DNA of 15,988 nt from Draconibacterium sp. (GTDB lineage Bacteria; Bacteroidota; Bacteroidia; Bacteroidales; Prolixibacteraceae). This document shows positions 7,316 to 14,703 of this stretch, piece by piece. The position numbers were made by a program, and so were the translations under genes. A model generated the notes under the pieces. It saw only the letters and a program-made list of their open reading frames with translations, was not told where the DNA came from and searched no databases. The stretch covers positions 1-15,988 of the forward strand of contig JAUVDE010000027.1 of NCBI GenBank assembly GCA_030595485.1, given 5' to 3'. How positions within the stretch are numbered: the first letter of the stretch is position 1; each line of letters starts with the position of its first letter.

Positions 7316-7335
7316 TAATTTAAAAGTAGTCGAAA

Positions 7336-7965
7336 ATGGCTGGTATTATTGGAAAGAAAATCGGAATGACATCCGTATTCAGTGTTGAGGGGAAAAACGT
7401 CCCATGCACTGTGATTGAAGCCGGTCCTTGCGTCGTAACACAAGTTAAGACCGAGGAGACCGATGGCTACAGCGCGTTACAATTAGCTTATGGCGAGAAG
7501 AAAGAAAAGCACGCCACTAAAGCAGAGTTTGGTCACTTTAAAAAAGCTGGCACAACTCCGAAACGCAAAGTAGTAGAGTTTCACAACACCTTTCAGGGAG
7601 ATTTCGAATTGGGACAAGAAGTTGACGTAAACATTTTTCACGAAAGTGATTATGTTGATGTTGTTGGTGTTTCAAAAGGTAAAGGATTCCAGGGTGTAGT
7701 AAAAAGACACAACTTTAAGGGAGTAAATGATGCGACACACGGTCAGCACAACAGATTGCGTGCGCCGGGTTCTATTGGAGCTTCATCATGGCCTTCACGA
7801 GTTTTTAAAGGAATGCGCATGGCAGGTAGAGATGGTGGCTCAACGGTTACTATCGAAAACCTGGAAGTAATGAAAATTATTCCTGAGAAGAATTTATTAG
7901 TGGTTAAAGGTTCAGTACCTGGAGCCAAAGGTTCATATTTAATTATTAGGAAGCAATGGAATTAA
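7336..7965 (+). CDS. rplC: 50S ribosomal protein L3 (uL3)
   Basis: L3 is an early-assembling large-subunit protein whose long loop reaches the peptidyl transferase centre. The 209-residue length matches the family. The start GIIGKKIGMTSVF and the central block DATHGQHNRLRAPGSIG are diagnostic, followed by VFKGMRMAGRDGG. In E. coli, Gln150 in GQNQ is methylated by PrmB. Here the corresponding block is GASS (residues 148-151), so the aligned residue is Ser151 and that modification cannot occur. The last ten bases overlap the start of rplD, so translation of the two is probably coupled. Confidence 0.98.
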   Translation: MAGIIGKKIGMTSVFSVEGKNVPCTVIEAGPCVVTQVKTEETDGYSALQLAYGEKKEKHATKAEFGHFKKAGTTPKRKVVEFHNTFQGDFELGQEVDVNIFHESDYVDVVGVSKGKGFQGVVKRHNFKGVNDATHGQHNRLRAPGSIGASSWPSRVFKGMRMAGRDGGSTVTIENLEVMKIIPEKNLLVVKGSVPGAKGSYLIIRKQWN

Positions 7966-8585
7966 GTGTACTGAATATAGAAGGAAAAGAAACCGGAAAG
8001 AAAGTCACTTTGAATGACCAGATTTTCGGTGTTGAACCTAGCGATCATGCCATTTACTTAGATGTAAAACAATATTTGGCAAATCAGCGTCAGGGAACAA
8101 GCAAAACTAAAGAACGTGCTGAAATTACAGGAAGTACCCGCAAGATTAAAAAGCAAAAAGGTACTGGTACAGCTCGTGCAGGTAGTATAAAGTCGCCTTT
8201 ATTTCGCGGTGGTGGTACTGTTTTTGGTCCACGTCCACGTAACTACGGTTTTAAACTTAACAAAAAAGTTAAGCAATTAGCCCGTAGATCGGCACTTACT
8301 TATAAGGCAAGCGAAAAAAGTATTATGGTTGTTGAGGACTTCAATTTTGAAGCTCCAAAAACAAAAGAAATGTTAGCAATGCAAAACAATTTGCAAATAG
8401 CTGATAAAAAGTCACTTTTCGTTTTACCAACTGAAAATAATAATATATATTTGTCGTCGCGAAATCTGCAGGACGTATCAGTCGTAATTGCTTCAGAATT
8501 AAGTACTTATCAGATATTGAACGCAAAAGCCATCGTGCTTTTGGAAGGTTCTGTTGCGAAAATTGAAGAAGCGTTTAAACTTTAA
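7956..8585 (+). CDS. rplD: 50S ribosomal protein L4 (uL4)
   Basis: L4 binds 23S rRNA and sends an extended loop to the constriction of the peptide exit tunnel. The protein has 209 residues. The loop covers about residues 45-100. It contains KQKGTGTARAG, where Lys68 aligns with E. coli Lys63, a macrolide-resistance site that is wild type here, and then SPLFRGGGTVFGPRPR. The ATG at 7956 lies inside the last codons of rplC, and the N-terminus MELSVLNIEG fits the family well, so the ten-base overlap is accepted. In E. coli L4 also represses its own operon through a leader before rpsJ; no such leader exists here. Confidence 0.97.
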   Translation: MELSVLNIEGKETGKKVTLNDQIFGVEPSDHAIYLDVKQYLANQRQGTSKTKERAEITGSTRKIKKQKGTGTARAGSIKSPLFRGGGTVFGPRPRNYGFKLNKKVKQLARRSALTYKASEKSIMVVEDFNFEAPKTKEMLAMQNNLQIADKKSLFVLPTENNNIYLSSRNLQDVSVVIASELSTYQILNAKAIVLLEGSVAKIEEAFKL

Positions 8586-8597
8586 CGGAAATAAGAA

Positions 8598-8888
8598 ATG
8601 GATATTTTAGTAAAACCATTAGTTACCGAAAAAATGACCGACATGTCGGAGCGTTTTAACCGTTACGGTTTTGTGGTAGATCGCAAAGCAAGTAAGCCGG
8701 AAATTAAAAAGGCCATCGAAAGCCTTTATAATGTGACAGTTGAAAGCGTGAACACCATGATATATGGTGGCAAGAATAAATCAAGATTTACTAAAGGCGG
8801 TGTAATTACCGGTAAAACAAAAGCATTCAAAAAAGCTATTGTTACTTTGGTAGAAGGAGATAGTATTGACTTTTATAGTAATATATAA
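8598..8888 (+). CDS. rplW: 50S ribosomal protein L23 (uL23)
   Basis: L23 lies beside the exit of the peptide tunnel, where it forms a docking site for trigger factor, SRP and the translocon. The 96-residue length is usual. The family pattern is clear: ILVKPLVTEKMT at the N-terminus, VDRKASKPEIKKAIESLYNV in the middle, and the basic tip loop GGKNKSRFTKGGVITGKT around residues 57-74, ending in a short beta strand. It starts 12 bases after rplD behind an A-rich leader, and 20 bases separate it from rplB. Confidence 0.98.
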   Translation: MDILVKPLVTEKMTDMSERFNRYGFVVDRKASKPEIKKAIESLYNVTVESVNTMIYGGKNKSRFTKGGVITGKTKAFKKAIVTLVEGDSIDFYSNI

Positions 8889-8908
8889 TCGTATAATTAA
8901 TTAGTATT

Positions 8909-9733
8909 ATGGCAGTAAGAAAACTGAAACCAGTAACTCCGGGTCAAAGGCACAAAGTAATTGGCGCTTTTGATACCATTACTGCATCTACGCCTGAAAA
9001 ATCATTGTTAGAGCCCCTCAAAAAGTCCGGTGGTCGTAATAACCAAGGACGCATGACAATGAGGTATAGAGGCGGGGGACACAAACGCAAATACCGTGTT
9101 ATTGACTTTTTGCGCAATAAAGACGGTGTTGCAGCTGTTGTCGAATCCATTCAGTACGATCCAAACCGTACTGCTCGAATCGCACTTCTGAAATATGAAG
9201 ATGGCGAGAAACGTTACATGTTGTCACCTAACGGGTTGCAAGTTGGTCAAACTGTAATGAGCGGTACAGGAGTAGATCCTGAAGTTGGAAATTCTCTTCC
9301 CCTGGCTGAAATACCTCTTGGTACTTTGGTTCACAACATTGAGCTTCATCCAAGACAGGGTGGGGTAATGGCGCGTAGTGCAGGTGCTTATGCACAGCTG
9401 ACCTCTCGTGAAGGTAAATTCGCAATTTTGAAATTGCCTTCAGGCGAATCTCGTATGGTACTTACGTCCTGTAGGGCTACAGTAGGTACTATTGGAAACA
9501 CAGAACATAACTTGGAGAAATCGGGTAAAGCCGGTCGCTCTCGTTGGTTAGGAAGAAGACCACGCGTTCGTGGTGTAGTGATGAATCCAGTCGATCACCC
9601 AATGGGTGGTGGTGAAGGTAAATCTTCAGGAGGACATCCACGCTCACGTACAGGTGTTCTTGCGAAAGGGTTTAAAACTCGTTCGAAGAAAAAGGCTTCC
9701 AATAAGTATATTGTAGAACGTAGGAAAAAATAG
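8909..9733 (+). CDS. rplB: 50S ribosomal protein L2 (uL2)
   Basis: L2 is one of the largest and most conserved large-subunit proteins; it is needed for subunit joining and for an active peptidyl transferase centre. The 274-residue length is standard. The N-terminal part has GGRNNQGRMTMRYRGGGHKR, and the central RNA-binding domain contains NIELHPRQGG. The C-terminal loop VMNPVDHPMGGGEG includes His230, equivalent to the essential E. coli His229. A strongly basic tail follows. The gene follows rplW and is followed after 15 bases by rpsS, as expected for the S10 cluster. Confidence 0.98.
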   Translation: MAVRKLKPVTPGQRHKVIGAFDTITASTPEKSLLEPLKKSGGRNNQGRMTMRYRGGGHKRKYRVIDFLRNKDGVAAVVESIQYDPNRTARIALLKYEDGEKRYMLSPNGLQVGQTVMSGTGVDPEVGNSLPLAEIPLGTLVHNIELHPRQGGVMARSAGAYAQLTSREGKFAILKLPSGESRMVLTSCRATVGTIGNTEHNLEKSGKAGRSRWLGRRPRVRGVVMNPVDHPMGGGEGKSSGGHPRSRTGVLAKGFKTRSKKKASNKYIVERRKK

Positions 9734-9748
9734 TAAAGAGGAATAATT

Positions 9749-10018
9749 ATGAGTCGTTCATTAAAAAAAGGTCCTTTTATCGATTTCAAGCTTGAAAGAA
9801 AAGTGGTAGCGCTTAACGACGCTAATAAAAAATCGGTAGTGAAAACATGGGCCAGAGCATCAGTAATTTCTCCTGATTTTGTAGGTCATACTATTGCTGT
9901 ACATAACGGAAACAAGTTTATTCCAGTGTATGTTACCGAAAACATGGTAGGACATCGTCTTGGAGAATTTGCTCCAACCCGTACATTCAGGGGTCATGGT
10001 GGTAACAAAAAGCGTTAG
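9749..10018 (+). CDS. rpsS: 30S ribosomal protein S19 (uS19)
   Basis: S19 lies in the head of the small subunit, complexes with S13 and contacts the A-site finger bridge of the large subunit. The 89-residue length is typical. Diagnostic segments are MSRSLKKGPFID at the start, TWARASVISPDFVGHTIAVHNG in the middle and FAPTRTFRGHGG near the end. The leader contains GAGG at 9738-9741, seven bases before the ATG. This partial SD is better than most in this operon, though its effect is uncertain in this phylum. Confidence 0.98.
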   Translation: MSRSLKKGPFIDFKLERKVVALNDANKKSVVKTWARASVISPDFVGHTIAVHNGNKFIPVYVTENMVGHRLGEFAPTRTFRGHGGNKKR

Positions 10019-10050
10019 GGCATAACTATTAATTTTAAAAAGAAAAGAAA

Positions 10051-10473
10051 ATGGGTGCCAGAAAAAGACTAGCAGCAGAGAAAAGAAAAGAAGAAAAAAA
10101 ACAACAATATTTTGCTGTTTTAAAAAACTGCCCAACATCTCCACGAAAAATGAGGTTAGTAGCCGATTTGATTCGCGGGATGGAGGTAAACAAAGCCTTA
10201 GATGTTTTGAAGTACTCTTCAAAAGAAGCATCAAGGGGGGTAGAGAAACTTCTGCTTTCGGCAATTGCCAATTGGCAAGCTAAAAACGAAGGAATTCGTT
10301 TAGAAGAAAGTGAACTATACGTATCGCAAATTATGGTTGATTCAGGTCGTATTTTGAAAAGGTTACGTCCGGCTCCACAGGGTCGTGCACACCGAATCAG
10401 AAAACGTTCGAACCACGTTACTTTGCACGTAGACAGAAAAGAAAGTGTTGTTGAAGAAAATCTTAATAATTAA
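10051..10473 (+). CDS. rplV: 50S ribosomal protein L22 (uL22) with N-terminal extension
   Basis: L22 lines the peptide exit tunnel opposite L4. At 140 residues it is longer than the E. coli protein (110). The extra length lies mainly in a Lys/Arg/Glu-rich N-terminal extension of about 20 residues (MGARKRLAAEKRKEEKK), which I know as common in Bacteroidota. The core begins near CPTSPRKMRLVADLIRG. The tunnel beta-hairpin lies at about residues 98-122 (LKRLRPAPQGRAHRIRKR), followed by a short acidic tail. Only three bases separate it from rpsC. Confidence 0.97.
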   Translation: MGARKRLAAEKRKEEKKQQYFAVLKNCPTSPRKMRLVADLIRGMEVNKALDVLKYSSKEASRGVEKLLLSAIANWQAKNEGIRLEESELYVSQIMVDSGRILKRLRPAPQGRAHRIRKRSNHVTLHVDRKESVVEENLNN

Positions 10474-10476
10474 TCA

Positions 10477-11199
10477 ATGGGACAAAAAGTAAATCCGATA
10501 TCAAATCGTTTGGGATTCATCAAAGGATGGGATTCAAATTGGTACGGTGGTGATAACTACGGCGACAAGCTGGTTGAAGACCATAAAATCAGGACATACC
10601 TGAACGCTCGTTTGGCCAAAGCCAGTATTTCAAGAATCGTTATAGAACGTACCTTGAAGCTGATTACCATCACTGTTCATACTTCTCGCCCCGGTATTAT
10701 TATTGGTAAAGGCGGTCAAGAAGTTGACAAGTTGAAAGAAGAATTAAAGAAAATTACCAACAAAGAGGTTCAAATCAACATTTTCGAGATTAAACGTCCA
10801 GAACTCGATGCGAAAATCGTTGCAACTAGCATTGCACGTCAAATCGAAGGTAAGATTGCTTACCGTAGGGCGACTAAGATGGCCATTGCTTCAACCATGA
10901 GAATGGGAGCCGAAGGAATCAAAGTATTGGTTTCTGGCAGGTTAAACGGAGCAGAAATGGCGCGTTCTGAAATGTATAAAGACGGCCGTACTCCACTTCA
11001 TACTTTGCGTGCAGATATTGACTACGCATTGGCTGAAGCTCTAACTAAAACCGGTTTAATCGGTGTTAAAGTTTGGATATGCAAGGGTATGGTTTATGGA
11101 AATCGCGATCTTTCGCCAAACCTGGGACAAAAGCCCGGACGAGGTGGTGGTGGACACCATAAAGGTGGTGGCGGTAACCGTAACAGACGACGAAAATAG
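10477..11199 (+). CDS. rpsC: 30S ribosomal protein S3 (uS3)
   Basis: S3 forms part of the mRNA entry tunnel and, with S4 and S5, the ribosomal mRNA helicase. The protein has 240 residues. It starts with the diagnostic MGQKVNPISNRLGFIKGW. It has a type II KH domain with GKGG at residues 77-80 in PGIIIGKGGQEV. The C-terminal domain includes GRLNGAEMARSE and GVKVWICKG. The end is a glycine- and arginine-rich tail with two GGGG runs and histidines. The gene starts three bases after rplV without an SD, which implies translation coupled to rplV. Confidence 0.98.
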   Translation: MGQKVNPISNRLGFIKGWDSNWYGGDNYGDKLVEDHKIRTYLNARLAKASISRIVIERTLKLITITVHTSRPGIIIGKGGQEVDKLKEELKKITNKEVQINIFEIKRPELDAKIVATSIARQIEGKIAYRRATKMAIASTMRMGAEGIKVLVSGRLNGAEMARSEMYKDGRTPLHTLRADIDYALAEALTKTGLIGVKVWICKGMVYGNRDLSPNLGQKPGRGGGGHHKGGGGNRNRRRK

Positions 11200-11228
11200 A
11201 GGTTTAACAACTAAAATTTAAATTAAGG

Positions 11229-11651
11229 ATGTTACAGCCGAAAAAAGTAAAATTTAGAAGAGTACAAAAGGGTCGAATGAAAGGTAACGCTAATCGCGGA
11301 AACCAACTAGCATTCGGTTCATTTGGAATAAAGTCGTTGGAAGAGATGTGGATTACCGGTCGCCAAATTGAGGCAGCGAGGGTTGCAGTGACTCGTCACA
11401 TGCAACGTCGAGGTCAGATTTGGTTAAGGATTTTTCCAGATAAACCTATTACCAAAAAGCCAGCCGAAGTAAGGATGGGTAAAGGTAAAGGTGCTCCTGA
11501 AGCATTTGTTGCACCGGTTTCTCCGGGCCGCATTATTATTGAAGCAGAAGGTGTGCCATTTGAAATGGCCAAAGAAGCTTTGAGACTTGCAGCACAGAAA
11601 TTGCCGGTTAAGACAAAATTTGTGGTTAGACGTGATTATGTTGAAGAATAA
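11229..11651 (+). CDS. rplP: 50S ribosomal protein L16 (uL16)
   Basis: L16 assembles late and positions the elbow of A-site tRNA, organising the upper part of the peptidyl transferase centre. The 140-residue length is near the norm. Family segments include MLQPKKVKFRRVQKGRMKG at the start, FGIKSLEEMWITGRQIEAAR, and VRMGKGKG at residues 81-88. In that last segment Arg82 aligns with the arginine hydroxylated in E. coli. No SD is seen; an AAGG lies directly against the ATG and is too close to work. It follows rpsC by 29 bases and precedes rpmC by 14. Confidence 0.98.
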   Translation: MLQPKKVKFRRVQKGRMKGNANRGNQLAFGSFGIKSLEEMWITGRQIEAARVAVTRHMQRRGQIWLRIFPDKPITKKPAEVRMGKGKGAPEAFVAPVSPGRIIIEAEGVPFEMAKEALRLAAQKLPVKTKFVVRRDYVEE

Positions 11652-11665
11652 AAATTAGGTGAATC

Positions 11666-11869
11666 ATGAAAGTAACTGAAATCAAAGAATTGACGGTTAA
11701 AGAAATCGTCGAACGCTTACAGATTGAAAAAGAGAATCTTGTTCGCCTAAGAATGAACCACGCGGTATCGCCGCTTGAAAACCCTCAGGTATTGAAGGAA
11801 AGCAAGCAAACGGTTGCCAGGTTAAAAACTGTTCTTCGCGAAAGAGAATTAAACGAAAATCAGAATTAA
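11666..11869 (+). CDS. rpmC: 50S ribosomal protein L29 (uL29)
   Basis: L29 is a small two-helix protein next to L23 at the exit tunnel, near the trigger factor and SRP sites. The 67 residues form a typical long helical hairpin. The N-terminal helix is MKVTEIKELTVKEIVERLQ, and the second contains the family pattern SPLENPQVLKESKQTVARLKTVLRERE. An AGGTGA at 11657-11662 precedes the start by three bases and is probably not a working SD. It fits the expected order between rplP and rpsQ. Confidence 0.97.
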   Translation: MKVTEIKELTVKEIVERLQIEKENLVRLRMNHAVSPLENPQVLKESKQTVARLKTVLRERELNENQN

Positions 11870-11876
11870 TTCAGCG

Positions 11877-12143
11877 ATGGAAGAAAAAAATGTAAGAAAT
11901 CTCAGAAAAGAGAGAATCGGGATCGTTGTTAGTGATAAAATGGACAAGTCGATTGTGGTTGCAGAAAAACGTAAAGTTAAGCATCCTATATACGGTAAGT
12001 TCGTTAACAAAACAACGAAATTCCATGCTCACGATGAGAAAAATGATTGCAACGTTGGAGATACAGTAAGGATTATGGAAACACGTCCTTTAAGTAAAAC
12101 CAAATGTTGGAGAGTAGTTGAAGTAATTGAGAGGGCTAAGTAA
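11877..12143 (+). CDS. rpsQ: 30S ribosomal protein S17 (uS17)
   Basis: S17 is an early-binding small-subunit protein with an OB fold that ties together helices of the 16S rRNA 5' domain. The 88-residue length is normal. Visible features are the core GIVVSDKMDKSIVVAEKR near residues 15-32, the loop KHPIYGKFVNKTTKFHAHDE, and the C-terminal DTVRIMETRPLSKTKCWRVVE. It lies seven bases after rpmC, and only two bases separate its stop from rplN. There is therefore no space for the S10/spc operon boundary found in E. coli. Confidence 0.98.
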   Translation: MEEKNVRNLRKERIGIVVSDKMDKSIVVAEKRKVKHPIYGKFVNKTTKFHAHDEKNDCNVGDTVRIMETRPLSKTKCWRVVEVIERAK

Positions 12144-12145
12144 TC

Positions 12146-12511
12146 ATGATACAACAAGAATCAAGAGCATCAGTAGCCGATAATAGCGGAGCAAAAGAAG
12201 TTTTGGTAATTCGTGTGTTAGGCGGAACCCGTAAACGTTATGCTTCTCTCGGAGACACTGTGGTAGTTACTGTAAAAAGTGCAATGCCAGGTAGTGAAGT
12301 TAAAAAAGGAACAGTTTCACAAGCAATTGTTGTTCGTACGAAAAAAGAAAACCGTCGTCAAGATGGTTCTTATATTCGTTTCGACGATAATGCAGTGGTA
12401 TTGTTAAACCAAGCTGGTGAAATGCGTGGAACTCGTATTTTCGGTCCTGTAGCACGTGAGTTACGTGAACAGAACATGAAAATTATTTCACTTGCACCAG
12501 AAGTACTGTAA
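12146..12511 (+). CDS. rplN: 50S ribosomal protein L14 (uL14)
   Basis: L14 lies on the subunit interface of the large subunit, forms bridge B8 with 16S rRNA, and is the docking place of the silencing factor RsfS. The 121-residue length is standard. The start MIQQESRASVADNSGAKEV is diagnostic, followed by VLGGTRKRYASLGDTV in the barrel and the C-terminal FGPVARELREQNMKIISLAPEVL. In E. coli this gene opens the spc operon with its own promoter; here the two-base gap after rpsQ rules that out. Confidence 0.98.
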   Translation: MIQQESRASVADNSGAKEVLVIRVLGGTRKRYASLGDTVVVTVKSAMPGSEVKKGTVSQAIVVRTKKENRRQDGSYIRFDDNAVVLLNQAGEMRGTRIFGPVARELREQNMKIISLAPEVL

Positions 12512-12528
12512 TTAGAAAAAAGCTCAAA

Positions 12529-12852
12529 ATGCAGAAAAAGTTACACATAAAAAAAGGTGACACTGTGGTTGTGGTTACTGGAAACGACAAAGGCTCAAAA
12601 GGCCGTGTGTTAGAAGTAATCAGAAAAACCGACAGAGCAATTGTAGAGGGTGTGAATTTGATGAAAAAACATACTAAACCTAACGCGGAAACGCCACAGG
12701 GAGGTATTGTAGAAAAAGAAGCATCTGTGCACATTTCCAACCTTATGTTAGTTGATCCTAAAACAGGAGAAGCGACACGTATTAGTAGGAAATTGAATGA
12801 AGAAGGTAAATTAGTTCGTATTTCGAAAAAATCAGGGGAGGAAATAAAGTAA
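12529..12852 (+). CDS. rplX: 50S ribosomal protein L24 (uL24)
   Basis: L24 is an assembly initiator that binds the 5' domain of 23S rRNA near the tunnel exit. The 107-residue length is usual. It has a clear KOW motif at about residues 7-29 (KKGDTVVVVTGNDKGSKGRV), then VNLMKKHTKPNAETPQGGIVEKEA and an SH3-like end with DPKTGEATRI. Its stop codon overlaps the rplE start by one base. The last codons contain GGGGAGG (12835-12841), which may act as an SD for rplE. Confidence 0.97.
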   Translation: MQKKLHIKKGDTVVVVTGNDKGSKGRVLEVIRKTDRAIVEGVNLMKKHTKPNAETPQGGIVEKEASVHISNLMLVDPKTGEATRISRKLNEEGKLVRISKKSGEEIK

Positions 12853-13409
12853 TGGCTTACGTACCAACTCTTAAAAAGAAATATCAGGAAGAAATTATTC
12901 CTACATTAAAGAAAGAGTTTGATTACTCTTCAGTAATGCAGGTTCCTAAATTAGAGAAAATTGTTCTTAACCAAGGTGTTGGAGCTGCAATTTCCGATAA
13001 AAAACTTATCGACGTAGCTACAACTGAAATGACAATGATCGCCGGCCAAAAAGCCGTACAAACTTTGTCTAAAAAGGATATCTCTAATTTCAAATTGAGA
13101 AAGAAAATGCCTATTGGCGTGCGTGTAACACTACGTCGCGACCAAATGTATGAATTCTTAGACCGTTTAGTTTCGGTGGCATTGCCACGTATCCGCGATT
13201 TTCGCGGTATCGAAAGTAAAATGGACGGTAGAGGTAATTACACATTAGGTATTCCCGAACAAATTGTATTTCCCGAAATCCTGCTCGACAAAGTGAGCAA
13301 GCTTAACGGAATGAACATTACCTTTGTTACTTCAGCAAAAACCGACGAAGAAGGTTTTGCTCTGTTGAAAGAAATAGGTTTACCATTTAAAAACGTTAAA
13401 AAGAACTAG
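12852..13409 (+). CDS. rplE: 50S ribosomal protein L5 (uL5)
   Basis: L5 binds 5S rRNA and contacts the P-site tRNA elbow and S13 across the subunit bridge. The 185-residue length is near the bacterial norm. Recognisable parts are KLEKIVLNQGVG, AGQKAVQTLSKKDISNFKLR, the block MPIGVRVTLRRDQMYEFLDR and GRGNYTLGIPEQIVFPEI. It begins within the stop codon of rplX, so translation is probably coupled. In E. coli the start of this gene is the site of S8 feedback repression; I could not make out a clear S8-site mimic here by eye. Confidence 0.98.
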   Translation: MAYVPTLKKKYQEEIIPTLKKEFDYSSVMQVPKLEKIVLNQGVGAAISDKKLIDVATTEMTMIAGQKAVQTLSKKDISNFKLRKKMPIGVRVTLRRDQMYEFLDRLVSVALPRIRDFRGIESKMDGRGNYTLGIPEQIVFPEILLDKVSKLNGMNITFVTSAKTDEEGFALLKEIGLPFKNVKKN

Positions 13410-13411
13410 TA

Positions 13412-13681
13412 ATGGCTAAAGAATCAATGAAAGCACGCGAAGTTAAACGTGCAAAATTAGTTGAGAAATACGCCGAAAAACGGGCCCAGCTGAAAGCGGA
13501 CGGCGATTGGGAAGGTTTGCAAAAACTTCCTAAAAACTCGTCGAAAGTACGTTTACACAATCGTTGTAAACTAACCGGACGACCAAAAGGTTATATGCGT
13601 CAATTCGGAATCAGCAGAATTAATTTTAGGGAGATGGCCTCAAACGGCTTAATTCCTGGAGTTAAAAAGGCAAGTTGGTAA
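13412..13681 (+). CDS. rpsN: 30S ribosomal protein S14 (uS14), zinc-free form
   Basis: S14 sits in the small-subunit head next to S10, S3 and S19. This is the longer 89-residue form with a lysine-rich helical N-terminus. It has only one cysteine (Cys52, in NRCKLTGRPKG) instead of the paired CXXC motifs of the short zinc-binding form, so it should not need zinc. The C-terminus RQFGISRINFREMASNGLIPGVKKASW is diagnostic. Two bases separate it from rplE and 20 from rpsH. Confidence 0.98.
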   Translation: MAKESMKAREVKRAKLVEKYAEKRAQLKADGDWEGLQKLPKNSSKVRLHNRCKLTGRPKGYMRQFGISRINFREMASNGLIPGVKKASW

Positions 13682-13701
13682 TCGTTAAATAAACTTGAAT
13701 A

Positions 13702-14109
13702 ATGAGTAAAGTAACAGATCCAATAGCAGATTATCTAACAAGGGTAAGAAATGCAATTATGGCGAAACACCGTGTAGTTGATATTCCAGCTTCAAATTTG
13801 AAAAAGGAAATGACCAAATTGTTGAAAGACAAAGGTTATATCCTGAACTACAAATTCGAAGAAGAAGTCGGCTTCCAGGGTAACATCAAAATCGCATTAA
13901 AATATAATGCCGAAACAAAGTTAGCTGCAATAAAATCGTTAGAACGAATAAGTAAACCAGGTTTGCGTAAATATTGTGATTCCACAAATATTCCACGCGT
14001 ACTAAATGGTTTAGGCATAGCAATTATCTCAACCTCTAAAGGTATTATTACCGATAAAGAAGCTCGCGAGCTGAACATAGGTGGAGAAATTTTATGTTAC
14101 GTGTATTAA
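13702..14109 (+). CDS. rpsH: 30S ribosomal protein S8 (uS8)
   Basis: S8 binds the central domain of 16S rRNA (helix 21) and organises the platform of the small subunit. In E. coli it also represses the spc operon. The 135-residue length fits. The N-terminal TDPIADYLTRVRNAIMAKH is diagnostic, and RNA contacts come from the conserved STSKG at residues 110-114 within GLGIAIISTSKGIITD. The end GGEILCYVY is typical. The start is A/T-rich without an SD. Fifteen bases downstream, rplF is preceded by an unusually strong SD. Confidence 0.98.
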   Translation: MSKVTDPIADYLTRVRNAIMAKHRVVDIPASNLKKEMTKLLKDKGYILNYKFEEEVGFQGNIKIALKYNAETKLAAIKSLERISKPGLRKYCDSTNIPRVLNGLGIAIISTSKGIITDKEARELNIGGEILCYVY

Positions 14110-14111
14110 TT

Positions 14112-14117
14112 AGGAGG
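14112..14117 (+). promoter_or_regulatory. Perfect Shine-Dalgarno sequence before rplF
   Basis: AGGAGG lies seven bases before the rplF ATG at 14125, in the 15-base gap after rpsH. This is optimal SD sequence and spacing. Most other genes in the operon have no such site, and in Bacteroidota the anti-SD of 16S rRNA is known to be largely hidden within the ribosome, which makes this one an exception. Confidence 0.8.
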
Positions 14118-14124
14118 AACAGTC

Positions 14125-14682
14125 ATGTCACGAATAGGAAAATTACCCATTTCAATACCTACAGGAGTAGAAGTTAAGGTTAGCGACAAAAACGTTGTTA
14201 CCGTAAAAGGAGCTCTTGGAGAATTGACACAACAAATTGACCCTGTAATTGAAGTTGCAGTTGAAGACGGCACAATCAATTTAAGCAGGAAAGGCGATTC
14301 AAAACGCGAAAAGTCAATGCACGGACTGTACCGTTCTTTGGTAAACAACATGGTAGAAGGTGTTTCCAAAGGATACGAAGTGAAATTAGAATTAGTTGGT
14401 GTTGGTTACCGCGCAGAAGTTGTGCAAGGTAACGTATTAGACCTTGTATTAGGTTTTGCTCACCATACTTACTTACAATTTCCTTCAGAGATTAAAGTTG
14501 AAGCGGTGTCAGATAAACGTAGTAACCCAATCGTAACTCTAAAAAGTCACGATAAACAATTAATTGGACAGGTTGCTGCTAAAATCAGATCATTCCGTAA
14601 ACCTGAACCTTACAAAGGAAAAGGTATTAAGTTTGTTGGCGAAGTATTGAGGCGTAAAGCTGGTAAAGCCGCTGCAAAATAA
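14125..14682 (+). CDS. rplF: 50S ribosomal protein L6 (uL6)
   Basis: L6 lies near the sarcin-ricin loop and the factor-binding stalk base, and is needed for late assembly steps. The 185 residues form two related domains. The N-terminus MSRIGKLPISIPTGVEV and the segment MHGLYRSLVNNMVEGVSKGY are typical of domain one. Domain two ends with the family signature PEPYKGKGI at residues 160-168 and an alanine-lysine tail. The gene has the strongest SD in the window (14112-14117), which may raise its initiation rate or make it respond to ribosome state. Confidence 0.98.
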   Translation: MSRIGKLPISIPTGVEVKVSDKNVVTVKGALGELTQQIDPVIEVAVEDGTINLSRKGDSKREKSMHGLYRSLVNNMVEGVSKGYEVKLELVGVGYRAEVVQGNVLDLVLGFAHHTYLQFPSEIKVEAVSDKRSNPIVTLKSHDKQLIGQVAAKIRSFRKPEPYKGKGIKFVGEVLRRKAGKAAAK

Positions 14683-14703
14683 TTTTTTAAAAGATTAATT
14701 ATT

